Source: Silanimonas sp. (lineage in GTDB: Bacteria; Pseudomonadota; Gammaproteobacteria; Xanthomonadales; Xanthomonadaceae). From it: DNA of 64,000 nucleotides. This document shows positions 10,426-20,600 of the stretch, one piece after another. The position numbers were made by a program, and so were the translations under genes. The notes beneath the pieces were generated by a model that was given only the letters and a program-made list of their open reading frames with translations, searched no databases and was not told the DNA's origin. The stretch's first letter is position 1. Each line of letters opens with the position of its first letter. The DNA lies in contig NZ_JAPZQK010000006.1 in NCBI RefSeq assembly GCF_027530345.1, positions 124,001 to 188,000 of the forward strand, in the 5' to 3' direction.

Positions 10426-11283
10426 TCAGCACGGCTCGCAGATCGGGGCGAAGCGCCAGCACAGGGCGGTCGGCAGCGCCGCGCGCCACGCGGCTTCGTT
10501 GTGCCCCGCGTTCGGGTCTTCGAGGAAGTTCAGCCGCGTGGACGGCGATCGAACGCTGAAGGTTTCGAACATCGCCCGGGCTTGGGGCAGCATCGATTCG
10601 CTCTCCATGCCGCCGGCATACACGTAAACCCGCTGGCCGGACTTCAACGGCGTTGCTGCGGTCTCCTCGGCAATGGCCCGCGAGAACCAGTAGCTCGGCG
10701 AGAAGATGATCGCCCCGCCGAAGACATCAGGCCGCCGCAGCACCGCGGCATGCGCCATCAGCCCGCCCATCAAGCTGCCGACGATGGTGGTCGAGGCCGC
10801 CGCGGGGCGCGTGCGGTAGCGCGCGTCGATGGCGGGCTTCACCGCACCGACGAGATCGGCGAGGAAGGCCTCGCCACGGGCCGGCTTGAACTCCGGGTTC
10901 TCCCACACGCTGAGTTCATTCATCCGCGCCTCGCCACCGTGGTCGACGCCGACGGCGATCACCGCGAGGTCGTGCTTCACCAGAAGCTCGTCGAGCGCCT
11001 CGTCCGCACCCAATTCGCCGACATAACTGGTGGCAGCGTCGAAAACGTTCTGGCCATCCATGAAATAGACGACCGGATAGCGGCAGCCCTCGCAGTTCGT
11101 GTAACCGCGCGGCAGGTAGACGCGCAGCGTGCGCTCGACGCCGAGCGTGGGCAGCGCGACGGTGAAGGTCTCGAAGCGCGAGGGCGCGGCCACCGTGGAT
11201 TCGCGCACCGCCTCGGCGGGCGCCGCGGTCACGGCCCAAGGCGCGAACGCCAGAAGGGCGGACGCCAGCAGCGCGCGCTTCAC
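10426..11283 (-). CDS. Secreted esterase, alpha/beta hydrolase (esterase D/Fes type)
   Basis: GTG start at 11283 with signal peptide MKRALLASALLAFAPWAVTA; YPVVYFMDGQNVFD, TIVGSLMGGLMA. Confidence 0.85.
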   Translation of the reverse strand: MKRALLASALLAFAPWAVTAAPAEAVRESTVAAPSRFETFTVALPTLGVERTLRVYLPRGYTNCEGCRYPVVYFMDGQNVFDAATSYVGELGADEALDELLVKHDLAVIAVGVDHGGEARMNELSVWENPEFKPARGEAFLADLVGAVKPAIDARYRTRPAAASTTIVGSLMGGLMAHAAVLRRPDVFGGAIIFSPSYWFSRAIAEETAATPLKSGQRVYVYAGGMESESMLPQARAMFETFSVRSPSTRLNFLEDPNAGHNEAAWRAALPTALCWRFAPICEPC

Positions 11284-11478
11284 TCCGCCTCCGGCAAGGT
11301 GTACTCGAAGCGGTAGAAGTGGTCGCCACCGGCGATGTCGGTGCCCATCCGCGCGTCCAGCATCCCGACCACGCGTTCGATGGCGACATGGCCGGCCGAG
11401 CTGCGGCGGAGCATCCGCATGCGCCAGCGTTTCGGGCGTCATCTGGACGTGGAAAGGGCCTTCGATGGTGTGGGTCAT
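11280..11478 (-). pseudogene. Degraded DUF3224-like gene (internal deletion and frameshift)
   Basis: 5' part reads MTHTIEGPFHVQMTPETLAHADAP; shifting frame restores SSAGHVAIERVVGMLDARMGTDIAGGDHFYRFEYTLPEAE*, stop overlapping the downstream esterase GTG. Confidence 0.55.
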
Positions 11479-12815
11479 GGGTGTCCCTGCTGCATGCGCG
11501 TTTCAAGATCTTCGGCAGGAAGATAGATCACGCGGCGCCCAGAACGGACGGCACGCAGCCAACCCTTATCGACAAGGTCAAGAAGATCGGCGCGCGCCGT
11601 AACGCCGCTGATGCGGTGCGACGTCGCGTGCGAATCATGGCTGTACTCCGCTTCCGGCCGCCTCAGCGCGTGATCGAGCAGCGCGAGCTGCCGATGGTTG
11701 AGGTCTCCGCGATCGGCAAGGCGTCGACGCAAGACGGCCTGCGCGCTTCCCTTGCGTTCGACATACGCGAAGAGTTCCGCCACCGCCTGATCCAGCACTT
11801 CCAGTTGCTGGATGAGGAAGTACGTAGCGTCCTGGTCGTCGCTTTCGACCTGCTGGTAGGCCAGCTCGTAGGGCCGGCGATTGCGGTACAGCAGGCGGGA
11901 AATGGAGAAGAACTCGGCGAGCCAGTAGCCGCGATGCAGCATCGACCAGTAGAACAACGCGCGCGCAGTCCGGCCGTTGCCATCGTAGAACGGATGGTCG
12001 TAGGCGAGTTGGAAGTGGAGAAGAATCGATCGGAGCACCGGATGCAGATACTGGCCATCTTCAATGTCGGGCGCGTTGGCGAAGGCGATGAGCGCCGCCA
12101 TCCGCTCCGGCAGCTGCTCGGCCGGCGGCGGCGTGTGGACGATGCGATTCACACGATGATCGACCACATCGACCCGAACGTCGCTAGGCTGCTGCAGTTT
12201 CCCAGCCTGCGAATCATCGTCCAGCGTGCCGTCGGTGAGGATGCGATGCAGCTCGAGAACCCCGTCCAGACTCAAGGGCTCGGGCGCCATTTCACGCAGA
12301 CGCTCCATGGCACGGAAATTGTTGAGGATCATCCGCTCATCGCGATTCAACGGTTCGCGACGCGAGCGCAGCATGTCCTTCGCCGCCTCGCGCGTGCTCA
12401 CGGCGCCCTCGAACAGGCTCGAATGGATGGCCTCCTCCATCAGCGAGCTGGCAAGGTACTGGTCGCGGGTGACCGGGCTCGCGGCGGCCTGCGGCAGCGT
12501 CTGAGGACCGGCGAGAAAGCGGTCCATCCGCGACACGCCGAGCTCCACCCGCGCGTGCCGAGTGTAGGTGAGCGTCCGGCCGTTGATGGCCCTCAGCCGC
12601 GGTACCTGCACAGCGGCGCTGGCACGCCGCCATTTCAGCGCGAACCACCACTCCTTGGAGGACAGCCCCGCCGGTGGGGTGCGGTGCCGCAGGGCCTCCC
12701 AGTGCAGGTAGGCCAAATCGTCGAGAGCCGCGGCGCGCTCGGCGACCGCGCGCACGCGCTCCGGCGGTAGTCGGAACAGATCGTCCAGCGTTGGGGTGGG
12801 GGGGAGCGGCTTCAT
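11475..12815 (-). CDS. Fic domain protein with C-terminal winged-helix region
   Basis: Fic motif HPFYDGNGRTAR; upstream SSLFEG fits the (S/T)xxxE(G/N) inhibitory motif; C-term LNHRQLALLDHAL...SGVTARADLLDLVDKGWL is wHTH-like. Confidence 0.92.
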   Translation of the reverse strand: MKPLPPTPTLDDLFRLPPERVRAVAERAAALDDLAYLHWEALRHRTPPAGLSSKEWWFALKWRRASAAVQVPRLRAINGRTLTYTRHARVELGVSRMDRFLAGPQTLPQAAASPVTRDQYLASSLMEEAIHSSLFEGAVSTREAAKDMLRSRREPLNRDERMILNNFRAMERLREMAPEPLSLDGVLELHRILTDGTLDDDSQAGKLQQPSDVRVDVVDHRVNRIVHTPPPAEQLPERMAALIAFANAPDIEDGQYLHPVLRSILLHFQLAYDHPFYDGNGRTARALFYWSMLHRGYWLAEFFSISRLLYRNRRPYELAYQQVESDDQDATYFLIQQLEVLDQAVAELFAYVERKGSAQAVLRRRLADRGDLNHRQLALLDHALRRPEAEYSHDSHATSHRISGVTARADLLDLVDKGWLRAVRSGRRVIYLPAEDLETRMQQGHP

Positions 12816-12825
12816 TTGAAGACTT

Positions 12826-12846
12826 TTAAGTTTTAAGCGAACTTAA
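12826..12846. promoter_or_regulatory. Inverted repeat upstream of fic (candidate operator)
   Basis: TTAAGTT-N7-AACTTAA ending about 10 bp upstream of the fic start codon, in an AT-rich patch. Confidence 0.4.
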
Positions 12847-13015
12847 TTCAAGTGAAGTGCCCTCGATGCGCTCCCTCGGCGGATCGAGGCTCCAGCCCAC
12901 CGGGAAAGGTTAAACCATTGATCCATATGATTTTTTCGTGCGGCGCCTTGGCGCCTCCGCCCGATGTCCTGCTACACACCCCTAAGGCGCGGACAGGGGT
13001 CATGGAGAAGAAAGC

Positions 13016-13101
13016 GCGGCGAGGGCGGGACTTGAACCCGCAGTCCTATGCGGCCATGTCGGCCGCCATCCCCTTTACCGTGGTGGGGCCCTACCCGCCG
13101 C
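13016..13101 (-). other. tRNA-like cloverleaf (non-canonical), just downstream of the R-M gene
   Basis: Minus strand: 8-bp closing stem GCGGCGGG/CUCGCCGC, CCCC/GGGG D-like arm, GCGGCC-GACAU-GGCCGC arm, and T-arm GCGGG-UUCAAGU-CCCGC with consensus loop; no canonical anticodon loop. Confidence 0.35.
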
Positions 13102-13111
13102 GCAGCGCACG

Positions 13112-15946
13112 CTACGCCCGCGCATCACGCCTCGCAAGGACCTTGCGCGACGACCGCGCCTTCTTCGTATTCGTCACCGGCAGCAGCGAGGTCAGGGCCT
13201 CGTAGCGCTCGAACAGAAAGGCGATGCGCTCGGCGTCGCTGCCGAGCTTCGGCGCCTTGCGGCCGGCGGCCTTCTCCGCAGCGACATAGGCGGCATCCAC
13301 GGCTCTGTCGAGCTGTTGGTGCGCCTTCACCAGCGCGGGCGGCATGGTCAGCGGGTCGTACAGATCGGCCAGCGTGCTGCCGGGGAAGGCGGCACGCGCG
13401 TCGATCATGTCCTGTGCGGCGGCTTCAATGGCAGTGCGTGCTTTGTCGTCCAGCGGCTCGGGCCAGGGGAAGTTGTTGTAGACGATGCCGGCGGAGTAGC
13501 GGTAATCGCTCTTGATGCGACCACATGTCGTTCGAATCCACGCCATATGCATTCGCGATGAAATGACTCCGAAGAAGCAGAGATCATCGGACGACACGAT
13601 GAGGTTGGCATCGCCCGAAAGATCGTTTGGCGACATGAAACCTGAAGGCATGTAGTCACGGTTCTCGGAGAAATGGCGCGGCAGCAACAAGTACGAAGTC
13701 TTGGGAAGATTTTCGACATGAAACCGGGTGGGCGTCGGGGCGAGAGCTAGAGAACTCTGGCCCGCCTTTGCCTCTCGACCACTTTTCGCATCAATCTCAC
13801 CCAAACGATAACGACGGACTTTTTCAACAAGAGCGAGCACGGCAGGCATCGCCCGAATCGCAGACGGTTCTGCATCAGCAAGCCAAACGCAGTAACGCTC
13901 GATCCCGTTCAAGAACTCTGTTGCGCCGAACCAGCGCTTGATGAATCGAGCGGCATTGGGTTCAGCCTGCAAGAGTAAATCCCGCTCTTCTGGCGTCAAC
14001 AAGTAGTAGCCGCCATCGATCGGCTTATTGCCAATCCCGATTTCCGGCACATCACAGAGCGGCTTGCTCCGATTCAGAAGCAGCACATCGTGCGCATCCA
14101 CCAGATAGGGGTTGATGTTGCCTGCCGCAACTTCCTGCGGCTCGCCGCCCACCGTCTCGTAGTCAAACAGCCGCCTCGGGCTCGGCGGCGTACGGCTCAT
14201 GCCGACGATGATGCAATGCACAGCTGCCACGCCCTTTGCTTCGCTGTTCCAACGAAAGGTCCGATGCGCGAAGGCGATGCGCCAGCCGCGCGCCAGCAAC
14301 TCGCCCCACAGAATGCCCACCTGCTCGCCCTGGCAGATCGAGTTGGTGGATACGAAGGCGATGCCGATGCCCGTGCCTTCCGCGTAAGCCGTTGCCTTCA
14401 GATGCCAAGCGCAGACGAAATCAAGAACGCCAGCACCTTTCAGCTTGCCGGCCACGGCCAGCAGATCGGTGCGCTGCCCTTCCGTCATCAGCTTCGAGCC
14501 GATGAACGGCGGATTCCCGAGGATGTAGCTCAGCTTCTCCTTCGGAATCACGCTTGCCCAATCAATGCGCAATGCATTTTCGTGCACGATGGTCGGGCTC
14601 TTGGTCAACGGCAGGCGCGCGAAGTACTCGCCGAAGCGTTCGGCCACCTGCAGGTTCATCTGGTGGTCCATCAGCCATAGGGCCACCTGTGCGATCTGCG
14701 CCGGGAACTCCTCGATCTCGATGCCGTAGAACTGGTCCACGTCCACCAGCACGTGGTCGCCCACGCGGGTGAACACGCTGCCCTGCTTCGCGTACAGGCG
14801 GTTCAGCACCTCCAACTCGATCAGCCGAAGCTCGCGGTAGGCGATGACAAGAAAGTTGCCGCAGCCGCACGCCGGGTCGAGAAAGCGCAGCGTGCCCAAG
14901 CGCGCATGGAACTCGCGCAGCTTGGCTTCGTGGCTGCCAATCTTCTCCAGCTCTGCCTTCAAGCCATCGAGGAACAGCGGCCCGATGAGCTTCAGGATGT
15001 TCTTCTCGCTGGTGTAATGCGCGCCGAGGTTCCGGCGCGCCTTCGCATCCATCACGCTCTGGAACATCGAGCCAAAGATGGCCGGGCTGATGCGGCTCCA
15101 GTCCAGCGCCGCCGCGTCCAGCAGCTGCTGGCGCATGGTGGCGTTGAAGTTGGCGAAGGGCAGCGGCTCTTCGAACAGCTTGCCGTTGACGTAGGGGAAC
15201 TCCGCCAGCTGAGCATCGAGCGTGCTCTGGCGTTTGGTGGCCGGCGTGTTCAGCGTCTGGAAGAGCTGGGCCAGCCAAAGGCCGAGGTCGGCACCGTCCA
15301 CGCCGGTGCGCTGCGCCACCAACTCGGTGAAGGCATGGCGCGGGAAGATGCCGGTGTCGTCGGCGAACAGACAGAACAGCAGGCGCACCAGCATCACTTC
15401 CAGCGCGTGGCCTTCGTAGCCAGCGGCCTTCAGCGCGTCGTGCAGCCGGCCCATACGCTCGGCGGCCTGCACGTTGACGGGGTCTTCGTCCTTGTACGTG
15501 CGCGCCTGATAGCCCGCCATGAAGCCGAAGCGCTTCACCTGCTTGTGCAGGTCGCGCAGCGCGAACTCCACCGGCGACTCGCCGGTTTCGAGGTCGTAGA
15601 GCCGGAAGCGCGCGAAGTCCGAGACCAACAGGTACTTCGGCAGCTCGGCATCGCTCAGGCCGGCGAAGTAGTCGCGGGCCTGAGCGTGGGCTCGATCGAG
15701 GTCCTTGCCGCGGGATTTGTGCTCGACCAGCAGCACGCCCTTCCAGAGCAAGTCGATGAAGCCGTCCTTACCGTCGAGCTTCTTCACCTTTTTCTCGAAG
15801 GTGCCGACGCGACGGCGCGGCACCCCGAACACCTCGAAGAAGCCATCCCAGAAGGACTTGGCCTCGGCGTCCTCGCTGGCTTCATCCGCCCATTCGCGAC
15901 TGAACTTCAGCGCGCGGTCCTTGATCTCGTTCCAGCTCAGTGGCAT
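13112..15946 (-). CDS. MmeI-like type IIL restriction-modification enzyme (single polypeptide)
   Basis: Nuclease-like DGFIDLLWKGVLLVEHKS (D...ExK), SAM motif LDPACGCGNFLVIAY, motif IV NPPFIGSK, C-terminal TRD region. Confidence 0.88.
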   Translation of the reverse strand: MPLSWNEIKDRALKFSREWADEASEDAEAKSFWDGFFEVFGVPRRRVGTFEKKVKKLDGKDGFIDLLWKGVLLVEHKSRGKDLDRAHAQARDYFAGLSDAELPKYLLVSDFARFRLYDLETGESPVEFALRDLHKQVKRFGFMAGYQARTYKDEDPVNVQAAERMGRLHDALKAAGYEGHALEVMLVRLLFCLFADDTGIFPRHAFTELVAQRTGVDGADLGLWLAQLFQTLNTPATKRQSTLDAQLAEFPYVNGKLFEEPLPFANFNATMRQQLLDAAALDWSRISPAIFGSMFQSVMDAKARRNLGAHYTSEKNILKLIGPLFLDGLKAELEKIGSHEAKLREFHARLGTLRFLDPACGCGNFLVIAYRELRLIELEVLNRLYAKQGSVFTRVGDHVLVDVDQFYGIEIEEFPAQIAQVALWLMDHQMNLQVAERFGEYFARLPLTKSPTIVHENALRIDWASVIPKEKLSYILGNPPFIGSKLMTEGQRTDLLAVAGKLKGAGVLDFVCAWHLKATAYAEGTGIGIAFVSTNSICQGEQVGILWGELLARGWRIAFAHRTFRWNSEAKGVAAVHCIIVGMSRTPPSPRRLFDYETVGGEPQEVAAGNINPYLVDAHDVLLLNRSKPLCDVPEIGIGNKPIDGGYYLLTPEERDLLLQAEPNAARFIKRWFGATEFLNGIERYCVWLADAEPSAIRAMPAVLALVEKVRRYRLGEIDAKSGREAKAGQSSLALAPTPTRFHVENLPKTSYLLLPRHFSENRDYMPSGFMSPNDLSGDANLIVSSDDLCFFGVISSRMHMAWIRTTCGRIKSDYRYSAGIVYNNFPWPEPLDDKARTAIEAAAQDMIDARAAFPGSTLADLYDPLTMPPALVKAHQQLDRAVDAAYVAAEKAAGRKAPKLGSDAERIAFLFERYEALTSLLPVTNTKKARSSRKVLARRDARA

Positions 15947-15958
15947 CCGGCCTCTCCC

Positions 15959-16453
15959 TCAGTTGCAGCGGATGGTGCCAGCGTCCTGCGCCGGGCGTTG
16001 GCCCCGCGCGGCCTGCACACGAAGCACCTCACCGCCCACGGAACGCTTCAGCCAACCCGCCGCTTGGCCGCAGATGGGTCCGGCCGCTTGGGCCGCAGTC
16101 AGGCCCTGCAGCTCCACCATCACTACCGGCCCGCCGGCGGCGTCACTCACGCCTTTCACACGCACTGCCGCGAGTCGCTGCTCGAAGGTGAGTTGCTGGC
16201 GTTCGGCAGTCTCACGAGCCATAGCGTCGCCCGCTGCTTGGATTTGTGCCTGCATCTGGCGGGTCGCCTCACGGAGATCCCGTTCCGCCAGCTTGGCGTG
16301 CACGGCGTATTCGTAGAACGGGTAGATGGCCAGCATGACGAGCCCGGCACCAAGGCCGACCCAAAGCCGGCTCCAGGCGCCTCGGTCGGTGTCGTCACTG
16401 GCTTGGCGGCGGCGAGCCCCGAACTCCCCGGCTTCGTTTCCCCACGTCGTCAT
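15959..16453 (-). CDS. Hypothetical single-pass membrane protein
   Basis: MTTWGNEAGEF... with TM LWVGLGAGLVMLAIYPFYEYAV then coiled-coil-like segment; a longer start at 16486 is possible. Confidence 0.6.
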   Translation of the reverse strand: MTTWGNEAGEFGARRRQASDDTDRGAWSRLWVGLGAGLVMLAIYPFYEYAVHAKLAERDLREATRQMQAQIQAAGDAMARETAERQQLTFEQRLAAVRVKGVSDAAGGPVVMVELQGLTAAQAAGPICGQAAGWLKRSVGGEVLRVQAARGQRPAQDAGTIRCN

Positions 16454-16544
16454 GACATCGCGCTCCGTATCCCTTCGAGGTGCCATTGGGGCCCAGCCGC
16501 AACACCCCGGTCAACCATCCCGCCCCCGCCGCGTTATCCGACCC

Positions 16545-17696
16545 ATGCGCCCGCTCCTCGCCTTCCTCGCCCCCCTGCTGCTGGCCCTGCCCACCGCGGC
16601 ACGGTCGCCGGCGAAAACCGATTTCTCGGCCATCGATGCCCGCATGCAATCCCTGGTGGCGCGCTACCGGCTCGATGGCGCCTCGCTGTGGGTCTCGCAC
16701 AATGGCCAGCCGGTGTTGATCCGCTACTACGGCGGCTACTCGGAGGCGACGCGCATCCCCATCGCCTCGGCCAGCAAGTGGGTGTCGGCCCTGGTGCTCG
16801 CGCGATTGGTCGAACGCGGCACCCTGCGCTGGGATTCAACCGTCGGGGAATGGTGGCCCACGGCCCCCGCCGACAAGCGCGCCATCACCTTGGCGCAGCT
16901 GTTCTCGCACACCAGCGGCTTGCCCGGCGACGAGTCCGGCTGCATCGCGAATGCGCTGACGACGCTGCAGGCTTGCGCGGGACAGATCCTCGCCGGGCCG
17001 ATGATCGCCGCGCCGGGCAGCACCTTTGCCTACGGCGGCCTCTCGATGCAGGTGGCCGGCGCGATGGCCGAACGCGCGACCGGGCTGGGCTGGGACACGC
17101 TCTTCGCCCGCGAGCTCACCACCCCACTGGCGCTGACGGCCACGGAGTTCGGCTTGAACAGCAGCGCCCCCGGGATCGTCACCCTGCCGAACCCGCGCAT
17201 TGCCGGCGGCGTGCGCAGCACGCTCTCGGACTACCGGAAGCTGATGGCGATGTGGCAGGCCGACGGCATCATCCGCGAAGGGCCGAACGCCGGGCAGCGC
17301 TACCTCGCCGTGTCCACGATCCGCGCCATGCAGCGCGACCACGCCGCCGGAACGGCGAAGGTGGACGTGCCCAATGTGCCGCAATCCATCGGCAACTGGG
17401 GCTACGGCTTCGGCTATTGGCTCCTGCCCACCACCCGCGCAGGCGCGCCGGTGGTGGAGTCCAGCCCCGGGGCCTTCGGCTTCCAGGGCTGGGTGGACGG
17501 CGCCGCGGGCATCGCCGGCGTGTTCATGGTGCAGGACACGAACGCGCGGATGGCGCCGGAAGCCGCGGCCGTGCAAGCGGATCTGGCCCGCCTGCTCGAT
17601 CCGCCGCGCTTCACGCAGTCGGCGGGCGCGGCCATGAACCCGCCGCCACCCCCGCGTCAGGCCGTGCGCGGACGCCCGCTGAGCCAGGCGAAGTAG
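16545..17696 (+). CDS. Serine hydrolase, beta-lactamase/class C-like
   Basis: Signal peptide from ATG 16545; SxxK in PIASASKWVSALVLARLVERG, LFSHTSGLPGDESG. Confidence 0.88.
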   Translation: MRPLLAFLAPLLLALPTAARSPAKTDFSAIDARMQSLVARYRLDGASLWVSHNGQPVLIRYYGGYSEATRIPIASASKWVSALVLARLVERGTLRWDSTVGEWWPTAPADKRAITLAQLFSHTSGLPGDESGCIANALTTLQACAGQILAGPMIAAPGSTFAYGGLSMQVAGAMAERATGLGWDTLFARELTTPLALTATEFGLNSSAPGIVTLPNPRIAGGVRSTLSDYRKLMAMWQADGIIREGPNAGQRYLAVSTIRAMQRDHAAGTAKVDVPNVPQSIGNWGYGFGYWLLPTTRAGAPVVESSPGAFGFQGWVDGAAGIAGVFMVQDTNARMAPEAAAVQADLARLLDPPRFTQSAGAAMNPPPPPRQAVRGRPLSQAK

Positions 17697-20600
17697 AGCA
17701 GCGGGATCACCACCAGCGTCAGCAGGGTGGAGACGGCGATACCGAAGATCAGGCTGATGGCGAGGCCGTTGAAGATCGGATCGTCGAGGATGAACAGCGC
17801 ACCGAGCATCGCCGCCAGCGCGGTGAGCCCGATCGGCTGGGCGCGCACGGCGCAGGCTTCGACCACGGCGTCGGCGAGCGCGCGGCCGTTCGCGATCTCG
17901 TGGTTGATGAAGTCCACCAGCAGGATCGAGTTGCGAACAATGATCCCGGCCAGCGCGATCATGCCGATCATGCTGGTGGCGGTGAACTGCGCGCCGAGCA
18001 GCGCATGCCCGGGCATCACGCCGATCACCGTCAGCGGGATCGGCGCCATGATCACCAGCGGCACGACATAGCTGCGGAACTGCGCGACGATCAGCAGGTA
18101 GATCAGCACGAGGCCGGCGGCATAGGCGAGGCCCATGTCGCGGAAGGTCTGCCAGGTCACCTGCCACTCGCCGTCCCACTTGATGGTGAAGGCCAGCGGG
18201 TCGTCCGGCGCGGTGAAGAAGCGCTGCGCCACCGGCACGCCGACGTCGAGCGAGTCGACGCGCCCCACCAGCGAGAACATGCCGTACAGCGGCGAATCGA
18301 CATCACCCGCCTCGTCGGCCATCACGTAGGCCACCGGCAGAAGATCCTTCTGCATCAGCATCGGCTCCCACGGCTCGCGACGGACCTCGACGAGTTCGAC
18401 CAGCGGGATCATCCGGCCGTCTTGGGCGCGCACCTTCAGCGCCAGCAGCTCTTCGATGCGGGCCTGGTCGCCGGCCGGCAGGCGCAGGCGCACCGGGATG
18501 GCGTGCTTGGCTACGCCGTCGCGCAGGTAGGTGGCGTCCACGCCACCCACGGCGAGCGCGAGCGTCTGCGCGATGGCCTGCTGGCTCACGCCGAGGCGCG
18601 CCGCGCGCACGCGGTCGATCACGACCGTCTCGCGCGAGGCTTTCGCTTCCAGCGTGGTGTCGATGTCGACGAGGCCGTCGGTCTCACGCGCCAGGCCTTC
18701 GAGGCCTTCGACGATGCGACGCACCGTGGCGGCATCCGGGCCATAGACCTCGGCGACCAGCGGCGCCAGCACCGGCGGGCCGGGCGGCACTTCGACCACC
18801 TTGAGCGCGGCGCCGTAACGCGCCGCGATCGCCTGCAGCGCCGGCCGCCACGCGCGGGCGAGATCATGGCTCTGGTCGTCGCGGTCGTGCTTGTCGACGA
18901 GGTTCACCTGCAGGTCGCCGAGCGCGGCGCCTTCGCGCAGGTAGTACTGGCGCACGAGCCCGTTGAAATTCACCGGCGCCGAGGTGCCGGCGTAGCCCTG
19001 CACGTCGAGCACTTCGGGGCGCTCGCGGAGTTCAGCGGCCAGCTCCAACAGCAGCGCGTTGGTGCGCTCCAGCGGCGTGCCTTCCGGCAGGTCGACGACG
19101 ATCTGCAGCTCCGACTTGTTGTCGAAGGGCAGCATCTTCAGCACGACCAGCTGCACCGCGACGAGGCCGACCGACAACGCCACCGCCGCACCGATGCCGG
19201 CGAAGAGCTTGAAGCGTCGCGACCCGCCCTTGCCCGGGTCGAGGAAGGGGCGCATCAGGCGATCGAACACCCCGTGCAGGCGCGCCGCGAGGCCACCGTG
19301 ACCGTGGCCACCCGCCTCGCCGAGGCGCGCGTAATGGCGCGAGAGCAGCTTCACCGCGAGCCAAGGCGTGACCGTGAGGGCGATCAGCAGCGAAAGCAGC
19401 ATGCCCACCGACGCGTTGATCGGGATGGGCCGCATGTACGGGCCCATCAAGCCGGTGACGAAGGCCATCGGCAGCAGCGCGGCGATGACCGTGAAGGTCG
19501 CCAGGATGGTCGGGCCACCGATCTCGTCCACCGCCGCCGGCAGCGCCTCGCGCAGCGACTTGCCGCCGAGCGTCATGTGGCGGTGGATGTTCTCGACCAC
19601 GACGATCGCGTCATCCACCAGGATGCCAATGGAGAAGATCAGCGCGAACAGCGACACGCGGTTGATGGTGAAGCCCATCGCCCAACTGGCGAACAGGGTG
19701 ACGGCCAGCGTCAGGATCACCGCCGCGCCGACCACCAGCGCCTCGCGCCAGCCCAGCGCGACCAGCACCAGCAGCACCACGGCCATGGTCGCGAAGACCA
19801 GCTTCTTGATCAGCGTGATGGCCTTTTCGTTGGCGGTGAAGCCGTAGTCGCGCGTCACCGTGGCCTGCACACCATCGGGGATCAGCGCGCCCTCGAGGGC
19901 AACGAGGCGCTCGCGGATCGCAGCGGTGATGTCGGCGGCATTGGCCCCCGGCTTCTTGGCGATGGCCAGCGTGACCGCTGGCGCCCATTCGAGCGGCGCG
20001 GCCTCACCGGACGGCGCGCCCGCACCGGCCGCATGCCACACGTAGGCGGTAGGCCGGTCGGCGGACTCGCGGATGGTGGCGATGTCGGCGAGACGGAGCG
20101 GCTGGCCCTCACGAAGGCCGAGCACCAGATCGGCCACGCCATTCGCATCGGCGAGGAAGGTGCCCACCGTTACCGGCACCTGCGTGCCGCCGGCGTCGAC
20201 GCGCTCGCCGGCCTGCAGCACCACGTTGGCCGCGGCCAGCGCCTGCTGCAGCTCGCCCACGGTCATGCCGTGGGCGGCGAGTCGCGTGGCGTCGAGTTCG
20301 ACGACCACCGCGCGCTCCGGCGCGCCGATGGTGGTGATGTCACGCGTACCGGGCACGCGCTTGAGTTCGGTTTCCAGCGCGCGTGCGACGGCGCCGAGCT
20401 CGGTCGCGCCGCGCTGCGGGTCGTCCGTCCACAGGGTGACGCCCATCACCGGCACGTCGTCGATGCCCATCGGGCGCACCAGCGGCGGGCCCACGCCCAG
20501 CCCCGGCGGCACGAAGTCGGCGTTGGCGAACACCTGGTTGTAGAGGCGGACGAGGGCGTCCTTGCGCGGGATGCCCACGTCGAACTCGACGGTGACCACG

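Noticed and set aside
13016-13101. Annotation as a functional canonical tRNA
   Set aside because: T-arm is convincing but the anticodon loop lacks U33 and a sensible anticodon, and spacing is abnormal; kept only as a tRNA-like element.
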